Notes: generated from the sequence alone by a model not told the origin. Counted from the first letter of the stretch, positions 22,626-35,520 are shown. The stretch: DNA of 64,000 nt from Cryptomeria japonica (GCF_030272615.1 NC_081414.1:230891733-230955732); one strand, 5' to 3'. Made by a program: numbers and translations.

Positions 22626-23110
22626 TAGGTCATGACCCCAAATTATCCATGGCCTTCGTTCAAGACTGGAACAATGGCGATGTGATGATTGGGAGCATTA
22701 CTTTTTTGGTGTGAACGAAACCATAACGAAAGCTATTGGGTTGGCTCCGTATGGTGTCCCCTTCCCCCAAAAACCATAAGGGTAATTATAAGGAATATTT
22801 TAATAGGTTCTTCCAACCTAGTGAAGGGATTTCTAAATTGCAAAGTGGCTACAATCGTGAGGAGCTCCCAAGTATTTGGAAGGAGGCTACCCTTCTCTTC
22901 ATGAAATACTTCACACTCGATGGTAGGAAGAGGAGATTTCACCTTCAGCTCTTCCCTATGTCGAACCGCCTGAACCATGGGGTAAGAATGGAATTTCCTT
23001 ATTTGGTTTTATTTTCCTTGTCTCAATCTATCTCTAGAGGTGTTGTTAAGGGAAAACCCCCCTTTCACCAAGGTCTTATTTGTAGGTTGTATTATTTTCA
23101 TTTGGACTAA
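22626..23110 (+). pseudogene. Coding remnant of an unrecognised, probably repeat-borne protein
   Basis: Three plus-strand frames in succession look protein-like. They are HDPKLSMAFVQDWNNGDVMI and GSITF, then GVNETITKAIGLAPYG, then from 22770 NHKGNYKEYFNRFFQPSEG, EELPSIWKEATLLFMKYFTL and DGRKRRFHLQLFPMSNRL, ending TGGACTAA at 23110. The amino-acid texture (W, F and Y spaced like a folded domain) is far from random, but frames change at least twice. I do not recognise the family. A plant retroelement- or transposon-associated protein is more likely than a host gene. Confidence 0.4.
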
Positions 23111-23169
23111 ACGCCCTCAAGTGGGATTCCCACTATTGAAATCGGGTCCACCTATGACAATGATAAAAA

Positions 23170-23400
23170 ATGATCCTAAAAGGACTAGTACACTATGGTC
23201 ATAAGAATAATCACACCTTGATCTTCTGATAGTAAAAAGTTACCTATATGACCTAATGAAATACTTCATTGTGTAGTCATAAACAATATTCCTAAATGGA
23301 GTAGTACACTATGGTAATAAGAATAATCAAACCAATCTTGTGATACTAAAATCTTATCTAGATGACCTTATAATTTCATCAAGTCGTGGACACTATTATG
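23170..23400. repeat. Tandem duplication, about 116-bp unit
   Basis: TAGTACACTATGGT.ATAAGA followed by ATAATCA.ACC occurs at 23186 and 23302, and each copy is followed by a TGATA(G/C)TAAAA..TTA.CTA.ATGACCT segment. Two units are visible. Confidence 0.6.
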
Positions 23401-24838
23401 TCCCATTCTAAAAATTAATTTAGGCTACTCATCATGTCCTTCCTACCAAGGGGGTATTAATACAATTTCTATACTCAAAGTGCGATGGAAGAAATGGTGT
23501 TACTAGAGCAATTTAACAATCAAGGAGGGTTGTCCTATCCTTAAACCCTTATTTCCTATGTATGGGATAATCTTAAAAATTCAAAGGTACTTCAAAAACC
23601 ATAATAGATTCAACATCAATCACATTTATAATCAATATTCTGGCTATACAAATAGTGATGATAATAGGTTGTCCAAATACTGTCAAATTTAAAAAAGGGG
23701 TTGCTGTTAAGGTAGAAGATATTTATGATATCAATTTTTTTATGAAAGATAACCGACATTCAAATATTATTCATTCATTATATCCTATTATAATAGGTAG
23801 AGAGATGATTATTTACAATGTTATAGAATTTGATGTTGTTTCAAGTAACTAAGAAGATAGAAATACACACTTTAGACACTATCATATATGATTAGATGCT
23901 CCTAGTTAGTTAGTCAATCAATTACATGTCCATATCTTATGCACTTATTTCCCCTTCAATTGATTTGTGATGTCTAATTCCAACAACTAATCCAAGCAAA
24001 AGAACTATACAAAGTAGAAAGTGTAATTATTTTCTCCACCCGAGGATCCACATTTTCATTTCATACATATGTAAGAGTCTAAAAAAAATTCTATTAAATG
24101 TCCATATAACCATAAAAGACATTTTTGACAAATACTCAAATAGTGTATATACACTCGATGTATCTAATTTTATAAAGCCAACACCATACTCTAGATTGTC
24201 AACTATCCAAAACTAAAACAAAACCAAATTTTTACTTTCTTCTAGAGAAAAGAATCTCGTTCCTTTATTATTATAGGTGCGATATAGTGCACATTATTAT
24301 AGTGCGAGTCTATATTTCAAATCACTTCATTTAGCATTACCAATAATCTCCACAAGAACATTCTACCTATTTAAAATGATGGAAACAGTTGGTGATCAAC
24401 ACATATCAAAGGCTCTTAACAACTATAATAGTTGTTCTAGGGGTACATCTAACAAACTAAAAGTAATTGCCAACTTTTAATTATGGTGGCAAAGAAATAA
24501 CGATTTTCTCTACTTTTTCACATCACCAATTAAGTGTCTTGAATTTAAGGAATGCCCTATTGCCTTCATCTTCCAAGTCAATCTCTTCAACTTTGCACAA
24601 ATCTTCTATGTCTGTAAATGTGATCTATATCTTAATCTAAGTATATCTAGAGACATTTTTAATATCTTTATTATTTATTAATCTCTTTACCATTTGAAGT
24701 TCACGCCATCTTTCAACATTTGCATAATAAATCATAACACTTTTAAGATCCAAATAAAAAAAGTCATTATAAATACTCTTAAGCCTATAATCATATGTGA
24801 CCAGGCACCAAGAAAACACATCCACACAACTATCACAT
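23401..24838. other. No gene recognised
   Basis: Small open frames (for example 23655-23852 and 24277-24480) have no recognisable motif. The sequence is AT-rich. I see no LTR, TIR or RNA gene. Confidence 0.4.
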
Positions 24839-24975
24839 ATTAAATTGACATCTTAATCAAAAAGGTTTCGGTAGTCCTCAAGATATTAAATTGACATCTT
24901 AATCAAAAAGTTTCGATAGTCCTCAAGATATTAAATTGACATCTTAATCAAAAAATTTCGGTTGTCCTCAAGATA
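24839..24975. repeat. Tandem repeat, three units of 45-46 bp
   Basis: TAAATTGACATCTTAATCAA starts at 24841, 24887 and 24932, each followed by AAA..TTTCG.T.GTCCTCAAGATA. The copies differ at only a few positions, so the array is fairly recent. Confidence 0.88.
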
Positions 24976-25059
24976 GAGAGGTTAAGTTGAGAAGCTCAAA
25001 CATGCACACAACGATAAATTGTAGAATAATGCAATAAGGGTTACTTGTGTGATTAAAAT

Positions 25060-26085
25060 ACGTACAACCCTCATTGACTAAACCTGAATGGCAGCATGCA
25101 CATAGAACACACGAGCATAACTCATAATGTGACGATATGTTCTAGAGTGCTTCATTAATTCAAACATTTTGAGAGCATCCTTCCAAAATCCATTTCATGC
25201 ATATCAGGTAAAAAATATCTGAATTCCATGAGCCCACGTTTCTTTGAGGCATTTTGTTAAACAGTTCACGAACCTTTTCTATTCTTCCACATTTTCCAGA
25301 CATACCCATCAGAGCATTTCAAAACTATAATATTTGACAACAATACCCCTTTCATTATCTGTTTATGGATGTCCATAATGTAATTTGGCACAGGCGGGGA
25401 GAATACTAGGTTCACAGCTATCTATTTCATATACTTCTGGAAGTTTATAAATCTTTGTAAACAAATCCACTTTGTTCATATCCTGCAACCATGGAATTCT
25501 ATGAGACCAAATTTTTTTGAGGCAAATTGTCAAAAAGTTTTCGTGCATTTTTTATTGTTTCACATTTTGCAAACATGTCTACCTGGGTAGTTGCAACTAC
25601 AACATATGAAGCGCATAACCTGTTCCAAAGCTCCCATTTCGGCACAGGCAGTGAGGACGCTGGCAAGGGTTGATACGCCTGTACATTGCATTTGTTTGAA
25701 AGTTTCTAAAGCCTTAACAACAAACCCATTTTTTTGCATATCCTGCAATCGTAACATACCATGAGAGATTTTGAGGCATTCGGCCAAGCAGTTCACGTGC
25801 CTCATCTTTGCATCTACATTTTGCATATCTCTAATCTCCAGAGCATTCCCATTTCTGACTACAGTATCTCTCTAATATCCTATCCTTCGTGCTTTTAGCC
25901 CATTTACTCCTGCAGCGCGGCAACTTGACATATGTCGATCTGGGCGGGAGGTTTGAAATTTCAAATTCAAGAGCATTTACCAAACGGAATGAGTTAACGG
26001 CAGCAGTGAGGGCACAGATTACAGCTGGGCCCCACAGCCACCTAAGCGCGGTCAGTGCTTAGTGTGTGCTGTTTAAGTCAGGTCT
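25060..26085 (-). pseudogene. PLS-type PPR protein pseudogene, copy 2 (inverted)
   Basis: Read on the minus strand from 26085, the stretch aligns with 5690-6400 and then extends further. Recognisable pieces are CLAECLKISHGM, ALETFKQMQ, LTACAEMGALEQ, then in another frame VDMFAK and ARKLFDN, then TAG (bases 25501 to 25499). Further on come GRIEKVREL-like and NKMPQRNVGSWN-like repeats and a final ALKMFELMKHSRTY segment near 25150. Relative to copy 1 it has its own indels near 25830-25930. The shared TAG and shared frame change show a common broken ancestor. Confidence 0.85.
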
Positions 26086-26303
26086 CGTGGGTCGGTCGAG
26101 GGTGGTAAATGGCGCAAACTGATATTTCACTAAAAGTCAATGATTGAGGAGTATTCATTCCATCAAATTTGTTCCAGCTTCATCCTTTATGATGTAGACT
26201 CTCACTCAACAAGACTTGGTCCTTGGTAGGTTCATTTAGAACCATTCAACTTCACCAATAGACCAAGGGCCCATTGACTAGAGCTGTATTTAAGAATGAA
26301 TCT

Positions 26304-26458
26304 TAATTCATTTTTATATATCTCAAAAGGTCTAAATGTCAATATAAAAATCTAGAGAAGATCATTCATGATATAACATTTAATTCATTTTTATATATCT
26401 CAAGTGATTTAAATGTCAATATAAAAATCTAGAGAAGATCATTCATGATATAACATTT
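26304..26458. repeat. Tandem duplication, 77-bp unit, two copies
   Basis: TAATTCATTTTTATATATCT starts at 26304 and 26381, and the units match almost completely through GATCATTCATGATATAACAT. Only a few substitutions separate them. Confidence 0.88.
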
Positions 26459-26954
26459 ATTAAAAAATATCATAATTACATTATTTGCTTGCATTAACAT
26501 TTAACCATTTGTACATGATGATTATTATTTCTTATCACTTCCTAAATTTGTTAAGTTGCTTTCCTAAGAGTTCGACCAAGGGAGAATCCCTTTGCTTAGT
26601 AAACTCCTCAAATTTGTTGTTCAACACTATCAATCAGTGATTATGTATTGTAGACATCAAGGTGAGCAAACGTAGACTCTAGAAATATTTAAGTTTAGAT
26701 CCACGCACTCGAGTTGATATCAATAGGTCAAGTTTAGATTCATAGTCACATAAATTGCTTCCATAGTTGTAGAAGAGATCCAAACAAATGAACAACTAAT
26801 TTATGGAGTGAATAAGCACCAGGACTAAAAATGAGTGAAGTTTAGGTCCATATGCAAAATTTTAGAACCACAAGTCAAGTTTAAATTAATAGTACCACAA
26901 ACCACCTCCATAGTTGCTAAATTGTCCTAAACAAACAAACTATTAGGGAATGTT
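26459..26954. other. No feature recognised
   Basis: AT-rich sequence with a diffusely repeated AAGTTTAGAT or AGTTTAGGTCCA word (26690-26860) but no clear array or gene. Confidence 0.4.
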
Positions 26955-27646
26955 GTGTTGTTCACCTTGAATAATATTTGTAATGTCAAATTAATATTTA
27001 TTTGTGGTGCAGCTAGGAAATCTAGGAACATGTGCATTGCATGGGTTAGGAACCTAGGGCCACTTGCATGTTATATGTAGCATTGAGATAAATATTTAAC
27101 ATAGGGTTGCACATTGGGAAAATAGTTAATATTGAAAATATTTAGTACCAAAAAGTAAATGAAGTTGATATGATTTTGTAAGCTCGTGGCTTTGAGGCAC
27201 ATGATTGGTTTTGTGCAAACTTGTTTCTATAAAAGCAAGCACATGAGTAGTTGTTGAGGTTGGTTATCATAACCTTTGGCTTGGTGGCTAATGGATTAAG
27301 TATCTATTGTCTAACAGTTGTATGTGTGAGGAGAGGAAGCATGGATTGGGATGTGTGATTAGATGATTCCCATTTGCTTGTTCACATGGAGTGCAATCGG
27401 GGAGCTTGACGTTTTAAAAGTCTTACATAGAGACTCTACCCATGTATTGTAACATTTGTTCATTAAATAATATATTGAGCGTGTGAGTGTTTTTGGAGGC
27501 TGAGTTTTTTCCAAGATACATCTTGTGTTATTTTGATGGTATGTTTATTTACTATTTCGCAATGTGAATTTGAATATTTGTTTTCATTTTTATTTTTTAA
27601 ATAGTTTATGATGACTACAAATTTCTTTTGATTTGGTATCAAAACT
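26955..27646 (+). repeat. Candidate decayed LTR with TATA box and PBS-like end
   Basis: The stretch begins TGTTGTGTTGTTC at 26955. It has TATAAAAG near 27228 followed by a leader-like run and a TTCATTAAATAATAT segment, and it ends near GATGACTACA (about 27619). TTGGTATCAAAAC, a two-mismatch version of the copia PBS, follows near 27635. No downstream gag or second LTR could be found, so the call is tentative. Confidence 0.35.
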
Positions 27647-28698
27647 TGATTGTTAGGTTATAAGAGGAAGCATTTTCTTCATTGTTAACCATTGGTAGGA
27701 GTAGATTCTTATGCATAGTTAAATCTATGGATTTACAAGAAAAGAATGAAGGTATTTTCAACCTTATAACTATGTTTGTAGGCTTGAATTGTTGTGGATT
27801 TAGGGTTTGATAAATATTTGGCAAGTGGGTTTTCTACAATGGCTCCTTTTGTTAGAATTTTGGGGCAAGCTTTTATTAGATACCTCCAAAAAAAATATCA
27901 CCATTTAGCCTACAAGGCCTAAAAACCTAGGGATCCATATTAAACATGATTATATTTGTAATAAAATTAGGCCATTTTGTTGGCATAGAATGAAATTTTT
28001 GGTCATCTATGTCTGTACACTCCATACAGATATAACAAAGGTAGTTGCCTATAGAATCAATATAATTGTAGTACAAACAATATTCATTGGCATATTCAAT
28101 TTTTGGTAGTATGAATTGTTGGTAGAATTTTAAAAAAATTGTCCCTTGATACTATCTTCATGCTAACTACATGGATAGGGTAGAGGAAGCTTAAAGGACA
28201 TAACCCCTAGCCATATATAACCATATATATTTCAATGTGGATGCAATTTTTATCCAGCTTACTTGAATTGGTCATCTAGTATATTAGTTAGTATCATTAT
28301 GAGGTAGAGAGATGGTGCTACCTACAATAATTATGTTGTGGAACCTAGAATTGACTACATGGTGTGAATGTGTGAGACTTGTTAGAAAATCATACAAGTT
28401 GATCAAACCATTTCCTACATAATCCTATGAGAGAAAAACATACATGCAAGATTACAAAATAACTTTATGAAAATATCAAAGACATACCACAAGATAATGC
28501 AAGATATACCTTGGCAAAGCCCTCAAGATGAAAAAATCTAGCTTTTAAAAGCACCTAGAACTAATGTATTATTTAGTAATAAAAATATTACAATACACAT
28601 ATAGATACTCTATGAAGACTTCTAAAATATCAAGCTCCTCCAATGCATCCTCCATCTATCCAAACATGTGTCTACACATCTTATGCCATGCTTCACAT
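27647..28698. other. No gene recognised
   Basis: If 26955-27646 is an LTR, this would be its interior, but I see no gag or pol motif in any frame. AT-rich throughout. Confidence 0.35.
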
Positions 28699-29300
28699 AT
28701 GCACTCCTTAGAAAAAGCTTAATACGATAACAACTAGGTGAAAACCACAACAAACCAACCTCAACCACTAAACATGTGGTTGCTTTTATAATCAAGCTCA
28801 CAAAAATACAACCAAGTGGTAAGGTAAAACAATGTGCCTCAAAACCAAAGTGTACAAAATCATTGACCCCACATAGTTTAAATTTTGGTACTAATTTTTT
28901 TAATATTAAATATTTTCTCATTTGCAACCCACACAAAAATATCTAATCCAATGCTACAACTTTACAAGTGAGCCTTGTAATACCTTCCTTAGAAAAATCT
29001 TAATATGCACTCCTTAGAAAAAAGCTTAATATGATAACAACTAGGTGAAAACCACAAAAACCAACCTCAACCACTAAACATGTGGTCGCTTTTATAAATC
29101 AAGCTCACAAAAATGCAACCAAGTGGTAAGGTAAAACTATGTGCCTCAAAACCATGAGTGTATAAAATCATTGATCCCACATAGTTTAATTTTTGGTACT
29201 AATTTTTTTAATATTAAATATTTTCTCATTTGCAACCCACACATAAAATATCTAACCAAATGCTACAACTTTACGAGTGAGCCTTGTAATGCCTTCTCAT
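28699..29300. repeat. Tandem duplication, 306-bp unit, two copies
   Basis: ATGCACTCCTTAGAAAAA starts at 28699 and 29005, and the copies align for about 290 bp (through TAATATTAAATATTTTCTCA, the CAACCCACACA run and AGTGAGCCTTGTAAT). Divergence is low, mostly single-base changes and small indels. The duplicated DNA itself shows no recognisable gene. Confidence 0.88.
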
Positions 29301-30516
29301 TTGCAGCTTGGAGATGTATAGATCTTGACACTAGATCGACTATGCATCTAAGGATGCATAGGTGATGGCTATGTTTTGCTTTTTTGATTAATCAATGTTT
29401 TTTCTTTAGTGTGTTTTGTGTGCCTTTGTATTTCATGGTGTGTTTGGACCACCTACATGTTCGAGATGAGGATCCCTCAACATGTTGGTTGTTGATATTA
29501 TCTGCATTGAGATGTGTGTATGTTGATGTGTTTTGGCAAATTGGGGCGAATGATATCAATTTGGGATATAAAATATATTTTATTATTTTTATTTTCAAAA
29601 AGTGAAGTGCTTTTGGCTTAAAAAATGCAAAATAGAATTCATTGGACACTTACCAATTTTGAGAGAAATTGGAATGGTGAAAACCCTATTTTGGAGGAAA
29701 ATTGATTTGTTCATTCTGGGAGCATTTGAGCACTGAATAAAATGGGATCGATCACATTGGGATAGGAATTGGGAAGGGAAATGGTGTCTTGATTTGTTAG
29801 TGCATTCATTGTTTGTATTCGAAGAACTCTTCATTTGAAATTCTTTAATGAATTGAGGTATTTTTTTGTTTTTTGTCTATGCTCAATTTAGTTGTTGAAA
29901 AAGGTTGGCTTTGCAAAAGTAGGGAAATTCCACTCCTTGCTACATTTTATTTCATTCAATTTGGATGTGTGTAGATATTTATGTGAAAATCTTGTAAATT
30001 TTTCAACATACATGGTTATTGTGCCCAAATTTTTAAGAAATGATCAAATGTGTATTTTATGTTAAAAGAGAGGTGTTGGGCACTTTTAAAATTAAAGGGT
30101 ATATTTATATTTTTTATTTTTGAATTTTTTAAAATTTGATTATATTTGAAGGTATTTTAATGAATTTTATGGAGTTCTTTGTGAAAATTGAAAAATGAGA
30201 AAATGTAATGGATTATGACAAATTTTATGTGAGAATGAAGGTATATTTTGTTGTTTGTGAAAAGAGATCTAACGTGTCAATGGAATTTATGTTGTGAAAA
30301 TATTGTGAAAGTTGGAAATTGTATTTTTTTTATTTATCCCATGTACATTGGAGGACATGATAAGCTTAGGACGTAGATACTAGAGATGGTTATGGGAGTG
30401 GCTCCCAAAATGTCCCTACACCAAAGTTGTACAAGAGAAGCAATCATGTTTGGAAATTTGGTTAATCAATTGCAAACTAATGAAATATGGGTAATTAATT
30501 AACCAAGATAATTGAA
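29301..30516. other. No gene recognised; AT-rich
   Basis: Long T- and A-rich tracts with small open frames only. No element end or RNA gene was identified. Confidence 0.4.
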
Positions 30517-30622
30517 GCCCCTTGCATACCTCGAGTGCACGTAAAGCCTAAGGATGATGACTTGGTATGCCCCTTGCATACCTGGAGAACTTTTAAAGGC
30601 TAGGGACGATGACTTGGGAAGA
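30517..30622. repeat. Tandem duplication, 52-bp unit
   Basis: GCCCCTTGCATACCT starts at 30517 and 30569, each followed by AAGGCTA(G/A)GGA-like and GATGACTTGG at matching offsets. Two diverged copies. Confidence 0.7.
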
Positions 30623-32560
30623 CATGCCTTCTTTTGGAGTGTGGGACTAGTATGATCGAGTATCCTCATTAGTACAAGAGGGTATTGGGCTCCATGTGTA
30701 GTCATCCCTTTGAGATTTGTTATGGCACTCCCTAACTAGCTCTCTAGCATCTAGTCCTAGTTTAGTTTGAGTGACACCTAAAAGATGTATTTTTCCTTTC
30801 TTGTTAGTGATGAATTTATGGATGCATATTTGAATGCCATGTATTCTTGGTTCTTGAATGTTGTGATATCCTTGTGATTGCATGTTGTGTATTCTTCATG
30901 CTTGGATGTGCTTATGCCTTCTCTCATGTGTCTTTTGTGTGTGTGTTTGTGCCTTGTGACTATTTACTATCATGGGGGAGTAGATATTTGATTCCATGTG
31001 GTTGGATGGTGTGTATACCACTATTGAGGTGTGGAGGATAGGAGACCGAGATCAATCAAATAAGTCTTATCTCATGTACTTTCTTATGCTTTTTAGTTGA
31101 TTCATTAAAATGTAAATTGTATATTTAAAGGACATTTGAGTCCTCTTGTAATATAAATGTACTATTATTTTTTTGGACCTTTATATTTAGATGGTATGTA
31201 ATTGGATTATGTTACTCAATGTTGGAGCCAAGCACAATTGCTTTATGAATTATTTTGATGCTTTTGTATGGTTAAGGTAAAATGAATTTAGGAACTTCTA
31301 TTTTGGGCTCAAAATGAACATATTGAGTCTTGGGGTCATCTTGGGTAGTTTTTTTGTATTTGTAGTGTCCTTGTCTTGGTGCTAGATGCTCTTTCTTAAG
31401 ATGTTGTGAAGTTCTTAGGCTAAATCAAACCCTCTTTGTAGCATCTTGTATAGTCATGTAAAAGTCATAAAGTGTTGTCTAATATTGTCTTTTGTATTAG
31501 GGAAGGATTTAAGATCATTTGTGAGGTTGTTACACATCTTCTCATCCTCTCCTTTTGCATTTTGTGGTGTCTCACACCCAAGGGACTCATTTTTCTTAAT
31601 CTTACTCGAGTCAAATTCTAATGTTTCTAAGTGCTTGGGGTGTTGTAGACATTTGTGGGTGTCTCCTTTGTTCTTGGGGTATATTAGTGACCAATCTGTA
31701 ACTCTAGATTTCTCATTGGCTAGGACATTAATGCCACAATTGGACTAGAACACCTAGACAAGACTTCAACACCGAATTGGCACTCTTGTGGTGGGCACTA
31801 GTGTCCCACCTAGTTACTAGTGTCCTTAGACTACATAATTTCATATTTTCATCATCGAAAATCTCTCGTTATCTATTCCTCAGGAAGACCTTGTCTATGA
31901 AAGTTGGTCCCCTTGGTCTTTGGAGTCTTACCAAGCTATCATTATGTTGATGAGTGTCCTACATAAGGAATTACATGATCTCCTTGCCTTGGGAAGTGTA
32001 GAGCTTCTTTGAGGTGAGTTGTCATCATTTTTGTTTAGTGTCAAGTTTGTACCTCCTAGTTAGGAAACCTCTTAGGTAGGTTGGCTTGTGTGTGTGAGGT
32101 TTTTCTTTGGTCTTTTTTAGTGGAACTAAGGCGACCATTCCCTCATCCCACTCTTTGCCTTAGAAATCAACAATATAATTGTCTAGTTGAGTAGTGTTGG
32201 CTCCTAATCATCCTTCATTGGTGTTTAGCCTTTGAGTGTGCTCTGAGTGTGTTGTAAGTGATGTGGTTTGAGGTTTCATTAGAATAGGAGGTCAACATTT
32301 TTTTAGTGGTGTTTATGGTTAAATTTGGAAGATTAAACTATTGTAATTTTACCAACAAAGATCCAACCACATAAACCCTAGTTCTACAATCAAGAATTCA
32401 TCATACACCAATGAAGAACCTAAAACATGCAAATCACAACAAAATAGAAAGATTATACCATTCACATACTTGGTAGGGTTTGATCTCCATTGATCTTGTT
32501 TGGCATGATTGCTCTCAGATTTTATGCGTGCACAAGAGCTCAACAAAGAACAAATTATGG
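30623..32560. other. No gene recognised
   Basis: Small open frames (30847-31041, 31446-31748) show no motif I know. The sequence is T-rich on the plus strand and has stops throughout. It may be decayed retroelement, but I cannot show that. Confidence 0.4.
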
Positions 32561-32834
32561 TTGTGAAGTCGCTTGATCGCATGAAGATTGATTGATCGTT
32601 GATTAGGGTTGATTGTTGGATTAGTTGGGATGCTAGATTAGGGTTGATAAGGATGAAGGAATCCTCTTATATAGAGAAAACCTTAGAAAATGAAGAGATA
32701 GGATTAAGAGGTGAAATGATAAATGGTCGGCTAGGATTAAAGGGTAGGTAGGGAAAATGATAAAATATTAGAAAGGTGGTTAGGATAAAATCAAGAGATA
32801 AATGACAAGTGTTGTGGAGGGAAAAAGCTAATGA

Positions 32835-33038
32835 ATTAATTAAATAAATAAAAATTCATTTAATTAATAGAGGAAGTGGGATCAATTAAATAAATAAAAT
32901 ATTTATTTAATTTAGGTAAAGCAAAAATTTAAATAAATAAAAATATTTATTTAAATAGGGAAAGGATAGAAGAGGATAAATGAATTAAATAAATAAATAA
33001 AAATATTCATTTAATTAGGCTAGGACAATTTTAGGTGT
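32835..33038. repeat. Four AT palindromes followed by GACAATTTTAGGTGT
   Basis: Imperfect AT-only palindromes of 30-37 bp lie at about 32835-32868, 32884-32913, 32927-32957 and 32981-33017, with arms such as AATTAAATAAATA and TATTTATTTAATT. They are followed at 33024-33038 by GACAATTTTAGGTGT. A similar AT-palindrome zone at 61362-61606 ends in the identical 15-mer (61633-61647), so both probably derive from one repeat family, perhaps an LTR end. A TATA-like TTATATAGAG lies upstream near 32669. Confidence 0.65.
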
Positions 33039-33927
33039 CTATAAGTGACAATTTTTTGCCAATTGGAAAAAAATTTGTATCGAGAAATTCAAAATTGGTG
33101 AATAGTTCAACCACAATTCAACACTACGGGTTGGCCCAATCACTTGAATTTTATGAATTATCAGCCCAATTCATATAAATTCGCCATCAATTTATTTGAT
33201 CAATCATACGTAATTTATATTTTTGCCAATAGTAGCTATGCGGTTTTGATGTTGTAATTAATTTTTTTTTTTCTAAAATATCAAATGCATGCATCAATCC
33301 ACCAATGTATTTGCCAATACGATAAATACTTCATTATTTGTGAGGACCCATTTTGCTGAAAAAATTAAATATTCAATACATTGGAGGACTCATTCTACCA
33401 ATGGCGAAATCATGTATGAGGTCCCATTTTTGTAATCTTGTTATAATTCAACAATAATCATAGGTCCATAATCACCTGGGAAATGGAAATGTATCATTTT
33501 ATTAGCATAGGGGAATTACCAAATTTTTACTCTACGATGTAAAAATCCTATTGAAATTTGCGAAATTTTAAATATCCCATTTTGAAATCCTACAAAATTC
33601 GCTAAATATCGATTGATATAAGTACAATCAAAAGTGATTTTTTTGACACATTTTGTTTTGTTCCGAGCTCTTGATTAAGATCATAAGCAAGTTGAAACTA
33701 TAAGCATTACTGTATAAGGGACTTAATGAAAACCTAACAATAAGTGACAATTTCTTTTATAGTGTTACAAGATTATTTATCTCTTAGTATTTCTCATTTT
33801 TAGTTCATTTTTATAGATTATTTAGTAGGGAGACATCTAGAGCCCAAGTAATCAAAGATCTATATTCTATCACTATGATTCCTTCTTAAACAAGAAGACA
33901 TTTTTTGAAACTTCTATTTCATGAGAG
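33039..33927. other. No gene recognised
   Basis: AT-rich sequence between the palindrome zone and the transposase remnant. No terminal inverted repeat that would bound the transposase could be identified. Confidence 0.35.
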
Positions 33928-35520
33928 ATGTTGAGTAGGAAGACTCCTGAAAGTGTTGAATGGAGGAAATTAAAATGTAGAACAATAATGTCATACTTTG
34001 GCAATGTTGATGGTCCATCAAATCGAGCTACAAAATCAATAGTTGCAACAAATATTAATGAAGAAGAACCTATCGTAGGGGAAGATCGAAATGAGTTAAC
34101 TAACTCAAGTGCCAATGCTATAGATTATGTTCCAATGGATACTCAGGGCCATAAGGACAAGTTAATCAAGACTTGGATGACAATGTCGCAAATGATGTTG
34201 CTAACAATGTCACATATGATGTTGTTGTAAGTATGCAAAAGGGGAAAATAAAAGAAAAATAATAAATGAAGTGCGAGTGGGATATGACAAGGTATTTCCG
34301 AATGGATTGGGTGTCAAAGTTTCATTAATTATACCTTTGGAAAATCTAAACAAAGACAAACCTTCAATATAATACAAGTGTATGATTTGTAGTTGGAAAC
34401 ATAAATGGGAAAATAAGTTGTAGCTGAAATTGGACACTATAGAAAAGCATATCAATAAAGCTTATGAAAAAATTATAGATGAAAAGGAACAATTAACGAT
34501 TAGATATAAATTAAAGGAAGAATGTCTTCATGATAAGTATGAAGAGGAATATAAAGAACATACATCAAGACAAGAGAATATTGTGGAATGTGGAGGTTTA
34601 GTTAAAGCTCAATTTAGAAAGATCATGATAGAAGCGAACACGACCAAAATTGTTCAATTGAGTGTTATTTTTCATATTTTGAGTAGGGGGCATCCTATGA
34701 TAGACTACACTAAATATAATAGATTTTATCTCTTGTGGGTGCTCCTAGATTTCCTTAGACACATTAATCAATAAATAGTAGATGGGAATGGGTAATTTTT
34801 CTTGTTGAGGTGAAAAAACAAGACGCACAAGAAAAAAGAAAAGAGTCAAACTTCATTGCATTATCTATAGATGAAGTTATAATGGTAGATGATACTTCTT
34901 GAGTATGTAAGCATGTGTATACTATACACAAACATGTCTGCTAACTCATCTACTCCATGTTTTTAAAATGAAGGAGAATTCCACGATGTAAAATCTATTT
35001 GAACTAGTTAAGAAAAAATTGAATGTGGATAACTTAACAATGCCAAAAAGTTGGTGTGTGTAGGAGCTAATGGGGCTATAGTGTTGCAAGGTCATAGGAA
35101 CGATCTTTGCGTAAAGATACAAACTACTAATACACCATACATGATTGCCATTCATTGTATGGACCACAAAATGAATTTAGCATATAAAATTGCGAGCAAG
35201 TTTGATTTAGTAGCTAAAGTTGAAAATCTAGTTCACAGGTTCTACTCATACTTCTATTGAAGTTCCAAACGGTTTGTAGAATTTTAAAATTTTAACAAGG
35301 GAATAACTACTAGAAACATGATTCATAAGGATGTTGATACCAGATGGGTGTCCTTGCATGGACTAGTGCAACAAGTTTTTTCAAAATATCAATCCTTGAT
35401 TGGACTAATGTACGAGCATCCTAACTTAGCAGACAAAGCTCCGTCTTATCCTTTAAAGCATCATTGCCAATGTCCCACTCTTTTATGTCAAAAAGCCACA
35501 AAAAACCAATGCTTGTGAAT
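33928..35520 (+). pseudogene. hAT-superfamily (ZNF862-like) transposase remnant
   Basis: The plus strand holds successive pieces. An N-terminal piece, LSRKTPESVEWRKLKC, is at 33928-34230 (frame 1). In frame 2 there are a zinc-finger-like CMICSWKHKW (34379 on), then after a TAG, LDTIEKHINKAYEK and DEKEQLTIRYKLKEECL (34430-34774). VCVGANGAIVLQGHRNDL and IHCMDHKMNLAYKIASKF follow (35051-35260), then IHKDVDTRWVSLHGLVQQVF (35318-35518). The C-x2-H arrangement in HCMDHKMNLAYK and the DTRW.SLH block are typical of hAT transposases of this type. The C-terminal dimerisation domain is absent. Multiple stops and a frame change make it dead. Confidence 0.78.

Noticed and set aside
24839-24975. Regular repeats that could suggest a CRISPR-like array
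   Set aside because: Units are contiguous tandem copies without unique spacers, in a plant nuclear context.
30847-31041. Small cysteine-rich open frame (about 64 codons)
   Set aside because: Possible small secreted peptide on composition, but there is no clear signal peptide or conserved cysteine spacing, and surrounding DNA is non-coding.
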